The notes beneath the pieces were generated by a model. The model searched no databases. It was not told the origin of the DNA and saw only the letters and a program-made list of their open reading frames with translations. From Henningerozyma blattae CBS 6284 (lineage: Eukaryota; Ascomycota; Saccharomycetes; Saccharomycetales; Saccharomycetaceae), in contig NC_020189.1 of assembly GCF_000315915.1 (NCBI RefSeq), forward strand, positions 248,001-312,000: DNA of 64,000 bases. Direction: 5' to 3'. Both the position numbers and the translations under genes were made by a program. Shown piece by piece: positions 29,966-40,900 of the stretch; the first letter of the stretch is position 1, and the number at the start of each line of letters is the position of its first letter.

Positions 29966-30970
29966 TTATATAGGGTATGGAGCCTTGTTTTGATTAGGAC
30001 GTGGAGGAACAGGGCGAGTTGGAACAGGGCGAGGTTGTTGTGCTGATGACTTTTCAATACGTTCAACGCTGAAGGTAGATGCTTGATGAGTCGGTATAGA
30101 TGGAGTTGAATCATTACGCTGAATAGATTGTTGGTATGTTCTAGGAGGTATTGGAATTGTTGTTTGGTTATTGGAATTAGGAGTTGAGTGGGGTTGTTTT
30201 TGTTGTGATCGTGAGGACAAAGATATTTGTGATTGAGCAGCAATAGGAGGTGGTGTTGGTGTATTTGAGTTGGTTTCAATTACATCGACAATAGTATTAT
30301 CTTTCTTCTTTTCGGAATCATTGTTATGATTGTTATGTCTATGACCATGATGGAAGACTTTATCACCTAATTCCTTCACTTCATATAATACACCTCTATT
30401 ACCCTTTTCAGATTCTCTAGCTAATTTTTCAGCTTCTTCTTTAGAATGTTTTTCAATAGCCCTCTTAACAATGAAGTTATAAACCATCGCGCAATTTCTT
30501 GTAGAACATGCGTGTAGCCATGAAAAGAGAACACCCAATAATGGAACTAAACTGATTGCTAAATCTATTGCAATATTTCCATGCATTTTGGCAACTAATT
30601 CCCCGGACAATTCAAAATCCTTAGTAGCTTGTTTAATTAGTTTATTGTGTACCCAATACATCAAAGCTGGGCCAATCACGGGCAGAATTGATAGCATTGG
30701 TCCCCAGCCGATTGTATCAGTCCAACAACAACATCCACAAACACTGCGATCATGCATCCATGCTTTAGATTGTAAACGTTTGTAAGCTTTACTTTCCTGC
30801 TTGGTACAATAATCAGGTAACTTCAATCTTTTTCGATTGCCTTCGTCATCAATCTTAACATAGTATGGGTCCCTTGTAGGCTGAAAATGTTCCCCAGCAA
30901 ATTCAACCGCACTATCTTGTAAAAACCCTTGGCCTGCACTAACGATTTGATCTTTAAGAAATCCTGACAT
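29966..30970 (-). CDS. DUF4112-type membrane protein, YLR326W homolog
   Basis: 334 aa (S. cerevisiae YLR326W ~240). The N-terminus includes FQPTRDPYYVKIDDEGNRKR and a Cys patch (SVCGCCCWTDTIGWGP). Two hydrophobic segments follow (SILPVIGPALMYWVHNKL and AIDLAISLVPLLGVLFSWL), typical of the DUF4112 family, and then a charged helix. A long disordered tail rich in Asn, Pro, Gln and His ends in PRPVPTRPVPPRPNQNKAPY, a Pro-Arg motif that may bind SH3 domains. The molecular function is not known to me. A Reb1-type site lies 36 bp upstream (31006-31012). Confidence 0.85.
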   Translation of the reverse strand: MSGFLKDQIVSAGQGFLQDSAVEFAGEHFQPTRDPYYVKIDDEGNRKRLKLPDYCTKQESKAYKRLQSKAWMHDRSVCGCCCWTDTIGWGPMLSILPVIGPALMYWVHNKLIKQATKDFELSGELVAKMHGNIAIDLAISLVPLLGVLFSWLHACSTRNCAMVYNFIVKRAIEKHSKEEAEKLARESEKGNRGVLYEVKELGDKVFHHGHRHNNHNNDSEKKKDNTIVDVIETNSNTPTPPPIAAQSQISLSSRSQQKQPHSTPNSNNQTTIPIPPRTYQQSIQRNDSTPSIPTHQASTFSVERIEKSSAQQPRPVPTRPVPPRPNQNKAPYPI

Positions 30971-31406
30971 TCTAAAATTCTTTCAAAACTTCAACAATAA
31001 TTAGTCGGGTAATAGAAAAATCAATCAATATTTATTTCGACAATAGCAAATAAATAATGTCAAAGAAACATTTAATCAGTGGCTTCTAATTGTTTGTTAT
31101 TTTTTTTTAGAGTAATGCTTTAATTTATTTTCATTTATTTATATGAAGAAAAAAAAAACACGATAGTCAAAATTTTAACGTTCTCGGGTTTTAAGCTTGT
31201 TTATTTATTTACTTTCCTGTCAGCCGAGAATATAAGTATCTGGTTTGGGTAATTTTGTTCAAATGTGAAGCAGATTCAATTGACACAATGGGAAGTCGTT
31301 TTTCGACTAAATTTCATTTCTCGTCTGCAATATTTCGGGATTAGGAATTATGGTTATTTCCTCTTATGTTCAATTTTTAGGTTAGTTTAGTACAAATGGT
31401 CCTTCG
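30971..31406. other. YLR326W-homolog promoter / PEX30 terminator spacer
   Basis: AT-rich; contains the Reb1-type site CGGGTAA at 31006-31012. RPL38, which sits here in S. cerevisiae, is absent. Confidence 0.6.
31006..31012 (-). promoter_or_regulatory. Reb1-type site upstream of the YLR326W homolog
   Basis: CGGGTAA on the plus strand is TTACCCG on the transcribed strand, 36 bp from the start codon. Confidence 0.45.
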
Positions 31407-31602
31407 TTACCTTAGCTTTTTATCTGTTTCATCATCGTTACCTCCAAGAAGTCGGTCAGTTTCTTCCATGTTATCAGACGTTGGTATATCATCGAGATCA
31501 GCAGAATTTGGTATAATGCGTACATTATTGGTAGCACTAAAGGAAACCTTCCTTGGAAGACCAGGATGAACATTACTTGGCGTGCTTGAGATGTTCAAAT
31601 TA

Positions 31603-31634
<32 letters not shown>

Positions 31635-32969
31635 GCTAATGTTAGAAACACTTCCATTAGTAACATTCTTAGAAGCACCAGAATTTTTAGTTTTAACCTC
31701 TTCTATTTTCTTCTTATCTTCTGGTACAATACGTAGTAATTCAGCAGTTCTAATCCATCTTCTTCTTCTAGTGTATTTCCCAAATGAGTCTTGAGTAGAA
31801 GGTTTCTTCCAGGCATTATCGTAAAAAATAAATCCATCATCAACATTTGGTTCTGTCATTGTCTTTGGTTTTGTACTAGGAAGTTGGATTGCACCGTCAT
31901 TAGTCATATCTAATCTCCATGATCTATCTATCCATTTCCACATTAAACCACCATTGGTATCATCTTCAGGTAATTTGAAATTATCTGGGGATGGTGCCTC
32001 ATTTAAAAATTCATCAGTCCAGGAACTTCTTTCGTAACTCAACATACTGGAAGTCCAGCCAACACCAATCCAGCGTCTTTGATTTTCAAATAAGACATAG
32101 GTGAATCTAATTGGTCCGTTATCAACTTTTTCGTTAGTAGTCAAATCTGTACCCTCATTTGTCATACTTGTAATCATTTGAACTTTCTTTTGAACGCTAG
32201 CGAGAATACCTTGTCTCTTACTTATACTACTTCTCAAATCTAGGCCTGTAATATAAAACACCATCAATCTTATAAATTTAAATCTCCACAATAATTTTCT
32301 AGTAACTTTTGACCATGGAGAATGGTATGTTAAAATAAATATACCTCCAGCTAATAGTAATTTTTTTGGTGGTAATAAAATTAGCGTTATAAAAATATAG
32401 AATGGAGATAGGAAAATAGTCGTAGTTAATAATTTTTTAATATCTTCATTGCTAAGATTAGTCACCGGTGCCATAACTAAATCCAATTTATAAGTTACTT
32501 TGTTCATAATTAGAATCATATCATCTAAGCTTGGTTTAGAAATCATTTCGGAGCTCACATATTTGTCTAATTTGGAATACATTACAAACCCGCCTACAAT
32601 GATTAAGTGACCAAAATATCTGGATAACGTATCGAAATATGTAATTATAGCAATATACCACAATACTAACAAAATACTAGACCAAATATTTTCGCTCGAC
32701 CAACTTAATAAATTTAAGATTTCATCAGCGACAATTAAATAAGGATATAGTTGAACCATAGCTTTGGAAACAACAGGAGGGGTTGAATTTAACAATGGGG
32801 AAGACACAATTGGATTACCACTATTGATATTCCCTCTAACATTTGAAGAGTTACTATCTTGATTTTTCATTGCACTTCGTAACACACGGACTGTATTACC
32901 ACCAATTCTTGTGTGATCAGGATTAACCAAATTAGCTTGATTACTTTTAGAAGATTCAATGGAACTCAT
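31407..32969 (-). CDS. PEX30: ER membrane peroxin Pex30/Pex31 with dysferlin domain
   Basis: 520 aa (S. cerevisiae Pex30 ~523). A reticulon-like membrane region spans ~80-235, with hydrophobic pairs such as SSILLVLWYIAIITYF and TTIFLSPFYIFITLILL. A dysferlin (DysF) domain follows at ~280-420: FENQRRWIGVGWTS, WTDEFLNEAPSPDNF and the RRRRWIRTAELL close. The tail is Asn-rich and acidic. Pex30-family proteins shape ER subdomains where pre-peroxisomes and lipid droplets form. PEX30 (YLR324W) and PEX31 (YGR004W) are duplicates and both neighbourhoods are present here. It diverges from CWC24 across ~400 bp. Confidence 0.93.
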
Positions 32970-33379
32970 CTTAGAGAGAATAATGAATTGTCGAATTACT
33001 TAAAGAATACTTAACTTCTTAAAGTGAATGATGTATAAGTTCCTTCTTTTAAAATGGTTACAGGTCTACTTGAATAATGATCTGTTAATAATGCAGAATT
33101 GACTCTAACTTTTAAACAGGAGGAAAATCAAATAAAGGTTATATTTTCTTCTAACATTTTGAATGTAGAAAATTTATTCGCCCGAAGTGACATAAGGGAA
33201 ATTAAGAGCAAAATGAAGAATGTGAAATTTAAATCCATCTCAGAAAATCATGGAGCTCTTCTGCTACCTATTTGTATTACTCAGTTTTTATATAGATACT
33301 AAAAAAAACATTTTAAAGACATATATATATGTACTTATGTATTGTTGTGTATAGCTTGAAAATTACTAGATAAGAAGAT
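32970..33379 (+). other. PEX30/CWC24 divergent spacer with a broken short ORF
   Basis: An open plus frame 33081-33302 (LTLTFKQEENQIKVIFSS ... CITQFLYRY) has no ATG. An in-frame ATG at 33054 is separated from it by TAA-TGA (33075-33080). In another frame, ATG-ATG at 33028 gives 24 codons ending where the first frame begins. This may be a decayed small gene or chance. Family not recognised. Confidence 0.35.
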
Positions 33380-34081
33380 ATGTTTAAGAAAAGAAATATA
33401 ATTGGTAATAAAAGAAAAAGAGAAGGAATAAAGGAGTCTACACAAAATAATGAAAATACTGGCGAAGAAAATATTACTCTTAAAGCAAGAAAGATAGTTG
33501 TTGGTAGCTTAGCTATATCAGCAGATTCAAAGATAAAAAATTCAACTGTGAAAGAAACTGAAGTAAGCAAAGAGAAGGAACAAGGAAAGGATATACACGA
33601 TAGCAATGAAGTATCTGCAAAAGAAATGAAAAATCGTATTGGTTTCACAATGCGAAGCCAGAAATCACAGATTACGCAGCCTAGTAATGTTAAAATTAGT
33701 ACATTAATGGACTATCAGCCTGATATATGTAAAGATTTCTTTCAGAATGGGTACTGTGGTTATGGTGATAATTGTAAGTTCTTGCATACAAGAGAGAAGT
33801 TAAATGAATATTCTAACGAATTCCGGCCTAATAAAAACGAAGTATCAAAAATTGGAAGACAGAATGAAAGCAAGCCTGTCAATAATATCAAAGACGATAA
33901 TTCTATACCTAAGGAGTGTAAAATATGTAATAGAGAGCTAAAGAAGCCTATTATAAAAACAAATTGTGACCATTACTTTTGTAATGATTGTTTCGTAAAA
34001 TCTATTATAAAGTCAACAAACTGTAAGGTTTGTGGGAAGGATACACAAGGGGTTGGTAAAATATTTAAAATTAAAAATTAA
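33380..34081 (+). CDS. CWC24: Splicing factor Cwc24 (CCCH zinc finger plus RING)
   Basis: 233 aa (S. cerevisiae YLR323C ~259). A basic disordered N-terminus is followed by a C3H1 zinc finger at ~116-138 (CKDFFQNGYCGYGDNCKFLH) and a C3HC4 RING at ~181-221 (CKICNRELKKPI, NCDHYFCNDCF, CKVCGKDT). Cwc24 (RNF113A in animals) joins the Bact spliceosome and protects the 5' splice site before the first step. Its 3' end is only 21 bp from the convergent EST2 end, so their transcripts must overlap. Confidence 0.93.
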   Translation: MFKKRNIIGNKRKREGIKESTQNNENTGEENITLKARKIVVGSLAISADSKIKNSTVKETEVSKEKEQGKDIHDSNEVSAKEMKNRIGFTMRSQKSQITQPSNVKISTLMDYQPDICKDFFQNGYCGYGDNCKFLHTREKLNEYSNEFRPNKNEVSKIGRQNESKPVNNIKDDNSIPKECKICNRELKKPIIKTNCDHYFCNDCFVKSIIKSTNCKVCGKDTQGVGKIFKIKN

Positions 34082-34102
34082 AGTCATATTTTGCCAGATA
34101 TT

Positions 34103-36622
34103 TTATACAATATTATTTAGACATTTAATTTCTTTGCTAAACTTGGATTGGTTTGGTAAGAAATTTCTGATGAATTCATGAATAATTACATTTTTATAGT
34201 TCATGTTTGTAACATTATTAGTTGATTCAATTGTATAATTGATAAAATTTAAAAAATATTTCATTTTTATTTCATTGTTTCTAGTATTGTTGTTTTTATT
34301 ATTTTGTAACGAGTTTATTAATATTTTACTAATATTCTCAATGATTATTTTTATTTGTAAACATATGGTGTCATTATTGTTAATCTCCATATTTAGGGTA
34401 TTATACGATAATCGAATTTGAAATATCCATTTTAATCGTTTGTAAATGGTTTTTATGGAAGATGAATTTACTTGCAAAATATTAAGCGACGTTGATTCTT
34501 TCCAAACATTTAAGTTACAAAAATTAATATTTAGCCCACAAAATTGAAATATAGTGGTATCCTTATTAGTTTCTGCATATTCTTGAGAGGAAAGGTTTAG
34601 AATTTTTTCTAATTTTACTGAAGCGTTATATTCCATAAACCCTTCCCTTGCAACTTGATTGATCTCTTCAATTTGCTTTTTATTGGTGGACATAACAAGA
34701 AAGTCGTCAGCAATTCGTAATAAGAGTCGTTCATCATTTGTGGTATTACAATGGAAGACATCATAAGACTCTAAGAGATCATCATATAAAATATCTACTA
34801 ATAATCCTGAGAAATGAGAGCCTTGAAAAAGGCCATCTTTGCGAATATACGGCCTGTTTTTATAATACATTGTTGTTTGGAAAATTTCATCGTATACTAA
34901 ACGACGAACATCCGAATTGGAATAATACTTTGTTAATACATTATCTACCAATATATCATTTGGAGTTCCTTGTAATGTTTCATTTATAGAATAAGAAATT
35001 TTCGATTTATTTGTCTGATAATTATAAATTGTTTGTGAACGTAAATGAAACCCGTCTTCCTTTGAAAGCAAATCATCGAGTATTGATATCAACTTTGTCC
35101 TTGGTATAGAATCGTAGCAAGAATCCATATCAAATTTCATGAAATAGATAGCTGGTAATGATTTGTCGAACTTTTTTTCAAGCTTTGATTTAAAATATTG
35201 AATTGCTAATGGAATCTCATTGACAGATTGTATTCTACGGTATCTTGTTTCCCTCTTAGTTCTTAAATATTTTAATATAAGTATAACAGGCTTCTTTAAG
35301 CTATGGTAAATTATATTAGAGTTAGTGCTTCTATAAGGAGTGGATAAAACACGAAACTCGCCATTTGCACTTTTAGGTATAATTCTTAATTTTGATGCAT
35401 TTTCTAAATTTGAATTATCCGATAGTATGGAAGTAAATGGAGATCTTAATAAATATTTCATAAAATATGATTTAATAAATGATTTAGAAATTGAGTGCCA
35501 TGTGTCTTGTCTAAAATATAAGATTTCTACTTTCGAGGAAACGTTTGTAGCATAAAAATGAATTGAGATCAAATTTGATATTAAAAAGGTAAATAGCCAG
35601 TAAACAAAATGGTGAACAAGATTTGTTAGTAATTGAAAATCGTTTAAAGAAGATGAGGATAATTTATGGAGCCAACTAAATTTTGTTACTTGAATATTCA
35701 TCATTACATCACTAATGGAGATCGAACCACCGATTGGTAAGCTTATAAACGAGCTTAAGTTTGAGAAAATAATTGATTTGTTTTTTTTGGACCCAAATAA
35801 CTTTTGAGGGATAAGTTTTTCTAATAAAAGAATGATAAATCTTACAACATCTTTGGAGGGAGTTGCATTTTCTAAATGGTAATTGTACGATTGCTTTGGA
35901 CAAAACTTATTTAGAAACTTTATTGGAAGGTTTTGCTTTAGAATTGAGTTGAAATTCTTATATATTGATTTATAATTCAATTCAATAGAATATTTAACAG
36001 ATGATGGTAAAGTTGACAACAAGTCTGAGGGAAAGATGCATTGAGTTCGTTTTAATAAATTTTTGAGTTCATTAAAATGTCTATCTCTAAATGATGCATA
36101 TCTTAAGCTAATATGTTTTGTAGATAGGTCATTTTTATGTGATTTTTTTAAAACCCATGTTGGTGGTGAATGTGGTCGGTTTAATTTATTACCCACAATT
36201 TGTATGTAACAATTTAAATTATAGTTAAAATGAAATACTGAATAGTTTAATAACAAATCCATAAAGACCAATGGATCTTTGATGGCATTAAATAGTATTT
36301 TCCAATTCACAGATTTCAGAATATGAACATTTGTGTTAATTGATTTGTTTGACAAAAGCTCGGATGTATTTTGAGTAAATTTATATCCAAATGTTAGCAA
36401 ATTATTAAAGAGCTTTTTATCCAACAAGAAAGTAATACATTGGTTAATAGTGTCCACGAAATTGCTCGTTATCGAAATATTAATTGGCAAAGTTAGAACG
36501 TTTGAATTCTTAACAATAAAATGGGTATTCAAGAATTCAAAAAATGAAAAGTCATTATAAGTTTCTAATGAATCTATTTTAGAGTCATCTAAAGAGGTCA
36601 AAAATGAATAAAGTGATTCCAT
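34103..36622 (-). CDS. EST2: Telomerase reverse transcriptase Est2
   Basis: 839 aa (S. cerevisiae Est2 884). After the TEN/RNA-binding region come the reverse-transcriptase motifs. Motif A is FMKFDMDSCYDSIP (~492-505, first catalytic Asp). Motif B' includes GLFQGSHFSGLLVDILYDDLL. Motif C is RIADDFLVMST (~634-644, the two catalytic Asp). TERT-specific features include FRVLSTPYR upstream of motif A. The start ATG (36622) is only 29 bp after the NKP2 stop, so the promoter must lie in or very close to NKP2 coding DNA. The neighbours NKP2 and CWC24 match YLR315W-YLR323C. Confidence 0.95.
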   Translation of the reverse strand: MESLYSFLTSLDDSKIDSLETYNDFSFFEFLNTHFIVKNSNVLTLPINISITSNFVDTINQCITFLLDKKLFNNLLTFGYKFTQNTSELLSNKSINTNVHILKSVNWKILFNAIKDPLVFMDLLLNYSVFHFNYNLNCYIQIVGNKLNRPHSPPTWVLKKSHKNDLSTKHISLRYASFRDRHFNELKNLLKRTQCIFPSDLLSTLPSSVKYSIELNYKSIYKNFNSILKQNLPIKFLNKFCPKQSYNYHLENATPSKDVVRFIILLLEKLIPQKLFGSKKNKSIIFSNLSSFISLPIGGSISISDVMMNIQVTKFSWLHKLSSSSLNDFQLLTNLVHHFVYWLFTFLISNLISIHFYATNVSSKVEILYFRQDTWHSISKSFIKSYFMKYLLRSPFTSILSDNSNLENASKLRIIPKSANGEFRVLSTPYRSTNSNIIYHSLKKPVILILKYLRTKRETRYRRIQSVNEIPLAIQYFKSKLEKKFDKSLPAIYFMKFDMDSCYDSIPRTKLISILDDLLSKEDGFHLRSQTIYNYQTNKSKISYSINETLQGTPNDILVDNVLTKYYSNSDVRRLVYDEIFQTTMYYKNRPYIRKDGLFQGSHFSGLLVDILYDDLLESYDVFHCNTTNDERLLLRIADDFLVMSTNKKQIEEINQVAREGFMEYNASVKLEKILNLSSQEYAETNKDTTIFQFCGLNINFCNLNVWKESTSLNILQVNSSSIKTIYKRLKWIFQIRLSYNTLNMEINNNDTICLQIKIIIENISKILINSLQNNKNNNTRNNEIKMKYFLNFINYTIESTNNVTNMNYKNVIIHEFIRNFLPNQSKFSKEIKCLNNIV

Positions 36623-36651
36623 TAATATGCATAGAAAGAAATAAAATGTAT

Positions 36652-37095
36652 CTATTTTTCCAATGAAGATAATATCTTATTATAATTCGCAAGTGATACT
36701 AAGATATCATTAATTGTTGCAGGGTCAGTAAACTGGCTGTCTTCTAGTATTTTAGAATACGTCGATAACTTAACAGCAGATTCTTTTAGATCACTTTCTA
36801 AAGACTCTAAACGTGAGGATAGAAGTTTATCAATTTCTGATAATATCTTCACTAAATCTTCAAGCTTCCAGGACTCGTTATTATTAATAATGAAATTTTG
36901 ATTTGTCTTGGAAAATGCTTGTCTAATTGATGATGTCTCTAATTGAAGTTCAGTATCTAATTCTTGTAATTTTTTATACCAGTTGGACGCATCCGGATGA
37001 TCTTCACTTATTGCTGCAAATCGGTTTTCAGATATGAGACTTGTAAATAGAGCACTTTGAAAATATTTGTCTGCTATATCTTGTGAATTAGGCAT
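36652..37095 (-). CDS. NKP2: Kinetochore Ctf19-complex subunit Nkp2
   Basis: 147 aa (S. cerevisiae ~153), almost wholly helical with coiled-coil heptads: QALFTSLISENRF-type start, NWYKKLQELDTELQLE, LEDLVKILSEIDKLLSSRLESLE, and a C-terminal YNKILSSLEK that resembles the YINLLEEN-type end of S. cerevisiae Nkp2. It works with Nkp1 at the inner kinetochore. The call combines coiled-coil pattern, length and its position beside EST2. Confidence 0.85.
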   Translation of the reverse strand: MPNSQDIADKYFQSALFTSLISENRFAAISEDHPDASNWYKKLQELDTELQLETSSIRQAFSKTNQNFIINNNESWKLEDLVKILSEIDKLLSSRLESLESDLKESAVKLSTYSKILEDSQFTDPATINDILVSLANYNKILSSLEK

Positions 37096-37939
37096 GATAA
37101 TATTGTACGTTGTAAATATTGCATTCTCACTTCAAGCACACATTTATTAAATATATTTATTTTTCATGCCAACTTTTGAATTGCCCAGAACTGTTTTTTA
37201 TTTTTTTTATTTCGTGTCGCGCATGATTACCTCAAGTAGATTACTTAAAACAGAAATATTTCCTTATAATCAACTCTTTAAAATAGTACAAATTTTGGTA
37301 GGCTATATAATTTATAGTCATTCAAGAATGTATTTTAAAGAGAGAAGGGTATTTTACAAAATGAAATTAATATTTTATCTCTATATAGTTTTCAATAGAA
37401 CTCTTTTAAACAATTATTGGAAATTTATTTTAAAAATTGAGGCGATCTTATTATACTTGTTGTAATTAGGATAAGAATAAATTTAAAGCAATTCCAAAAT
37501 ATCAAAGAATAGTAAATTAAAAAAAAATCGCTTTCTAATCTGTGTTTCAATAAAATTATATATATGTGTACCTCAATATCTGTAAAAAGAGATAATCTAA
37601 CATAGCACATATATATAATTAATAGAGTATGAGTGTGGGGTTTTTCCGGGTAAATCTCGTGCGGATTTTCTAAAGAGATGAGCGCCATTCTTCAGTTTTG
37701 AAATTAGTTAAAAATAGAAGTTAATATAAGAAGATAGATAAACCCCTTTTTGAAAATAAATTTCAATACAAAAAGGAATCGATAAATTTTGAATTGCTAA
37801 TCAATCTAACTTTTCTGTATTATTTCTTATAATTTTCCTTCATCTTCAAAAAATAAGATTGTTTAAACGGTACCTCAATAAATGAATAAATAGTAGTAAC
37901 AGTAACAGCAAATTGGTACATATCAAATAAATATCAAAC
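37096..37939. other. NKP2/VPS8 divergent spacer
   Basis: AT-rich. It contains a 99-codon plus ORF (37166-37465) with F/I/Y/L/K-rich composition typical of chance translation of AT-rich DNA; I do not call it. A Reb1-type CGGGTAA is at 37647-37653, about 290 bp before VPS8. Confidence 0.55.
37647..37653. promoter_or_regulatory. Reb1-type site between NKP2 and VPS8
   Basis: Exact CGGGTAA (reverse of TTACCCG), in a small GC-rich patch of the divergent promoter region. Confidence 0.4.
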
Positions 37940-40900
37940 ATGACAAGTACTACTGATCCAAACAATACTACCATAGCGTCTAGTTTTTTAGACGTTCGCT
38001 CCTCGTCAAATATAAAGCTTTCCTTAACAAAAACAATTTCTAATTCACCTACAGAAAGCGGAACTCCCGAAAGATTTGCTAAGATTCTTGCTAATTCACC
38101 ACGTAATTCAAATTATGATACCAGCATTACAGCAACATCTAATTCTATTAATGGGTTATCGAATTATTTTAAGGACCCGAAAAATACAAAACATCTAATA
38201 AAATGGTCTAATTTAGATAAGATTTTTACTATATTAAAGGCTTATGGTGATCCAACTGTTATAATATCCACAAATTCTTATATAATTGTGGGAACCATCA
38301 AAGGGATGGTTCTTATATTTGATTTCAATGAGCTACTTCAAAATATTCTAATACCACAATTATCAAGCACAGTAGCAAATAATGCAAATATTAATACTGC
38401 CACTACCACTACAGTAAATACAAACAGCATTGACTATTTAAGACAGTCGGTGGATACGATAAAAATCTCATCAGATGGAACTTATATTGCTGCATCATAT
38501 ACATCTGGTGATATTTTTATATGGAACTTAAATAGCACCCCTTTAAATTTATCAAGCATCATAAATTCAAATCCAAATTTCATAATAACAAATAATCAAC
38601 CTTCAAATACAAATTGTTTACTACCTGCCATGCATATTAATTATCATACAGGAAATTTAGTCAAGAACTTTTTCTTTATTAATTCAAGACATACGGCAGT
38701 AGTAGTTTTGGACTTAACTCTAAATAAGCTGGTTTATCACAATGGTCATAGAGATTCCTTGTGGAATTTAATCTATAATTCTAAAACTTTATTAGATTTA
38801 ATGGACACTAAACTTCTAAATTGCGAATATACCAATAATTCAATGATTGCAATTCTAACGAATAAATCATTTATGATATATAAAATGCTGGCACCAGATT
38901 TTCAATGCATATATCATGAGCCAATACAACTGGGATATGAACAGATAACGAATAGTGGTATAAATTGGTCAAATGATAACACAAATTTGATATTTTCAAT
39001 AAATAATAATTATACATGCTTAACCATAAATTCAATTGACGACACAATTTCAGCGAAGTCTACTCACGTCGTTCCTGAATTAATTCTTTCTTTAAAATGG
39101 ATATCCCCAGACTTAATTTCAATCTTAACCATTTCTCACCAATTTTTGATAATAGAAACAATTAACTTTAATGTTATATTAAATCTTGATCTACTAGTTT
39201 ATGAAATATTAATACCACCTAATAAGTTTCTAACTTATAATAATTTTAAAAATCAATTATTAATCCTAACGAACTACAATTTAAAATTTGGGAAATTTAT
39301 TAGTTGGTCAGATTTGATTTTAACTAATGTTCAAAGAGGTAATTATTTTGATGCTTTGAATTTTCTAAAAATATTTTTAAATGATTTTTTCCCATTGGCT
39401 AATTTAATAAATTTGAATTTTGATGCATATGAAAGAATTTACCAATTGAAGTTACCCTTCCTAAATCTCTCATTAGCCGCTATTAAATTTGTTTTAAAAA
39501 AGTTTGCCACTCAATCAGATCTAGAAAATTTTTCAATAGACGAAAATGACTTTCATATGAAATTGCATGAATTATTAGACATGATACTAAACATTCTATT
39601 ATTAAATTATAAAGATTTTCAAGAAGATACCAATTCATTTATTGAACAAATCATTACCTATTTATTTGAATTTGATTCACAGCATCCATCTAATAATGCT
39701 ACCCTTCCAATTCTATATGAATTATTGTTAGAAATTATTTCTATTCAAAACAAAAGTGTACCTGGTACGCTCACTAACATAAAATTAGTTGACCCCGATG
39801 AATCCACGCAGTATTTTATGGATTTTTCACCAATAATAATTAAAAATTTACAGATTTATACTACTGAAATTAAAAAAGATCCAATTGCCTTCAAAAATCT
39901 TATAATAAGTTTGAATTTAAATAATAATTCTAATATTTTAGATATTGATTTTGCGGTAAATTATTGTAAACAAGAACATTTATTTGATTTGTTGATATTC
40001 ATTTGGAATAGGATTTTTATGGACTACTCAACACCACTGATTGATTTTTTCTATTTGATTAATGATCAAACAAAGACCACGCATTTATTTAATGAGCTCG
40101 ATTTAGTTGATATTAAGAATAATAAATCTACTTTAATTCACATGGAAAATTTAAAATTAACAATATATGATTACATTGGATTTATCTTGACTAGTAGGCA
40201 ATATCCAATTTCAGACGTTGCAATAAGTTTACCAGTTAATCAAATGAATGAAATAAAATTAAAGTTTTACAACATAATATTTTCAGGAACATCTATTAAA
40301 TGGCCAAACGATTCCTCTGAATATTTGATGTTTGAAGAAAATTCTTCTTTAGTTCCTGCATTTCCTTATTTATCCTTATTATTTAACTATGATTCAAAGA
40401 GATTTTTATCATTATTAAATGAAGTATTTGAAGATTCATTCTTTAGCGAAGATATTTCAAATGACGCTGTTTCATCCAATTATAATTTGAACATTAATAG
40501 GCAATATATCATTGATACGTTAATTGATTATTCTAAACAAGTCCATAATAGTATAAAAAGAGATTTAATAACCATATTTATTGCCAAAAATTACCCAAAA
40601 TACCCTCAATTTATTAATTTATCAAACCATACATTAGACAATCTAATACAGAATTTATGCTCTACAAAATATATAGATACTGAAAATACTGCTAATAGTA
40701 ATAATCTAGATAATGAAATACTTTTAGAACATGAACGTATGACTTCTTTGGAATCTTTATTAACAGTTTATATTCCCAATGATATTGAAAAATTAATTAT
40801 ACTATTAAAATCAAAAAATTATTACTTGGTATTATTTAAATTATATTCAAAAGTTCGCAAATTTGACGATCTCTTAGAATTAGCTTTATCAGTGGACGAT

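Noticed and set aside
37166..37465. 99-codon ORF upstream of VPS8
   Set aside because: It is ATG-initiated but made almost only of F, I, Y, L, K and N as expected from random AT-rich DNA; no motif, and it lies in a divergent promoter region.
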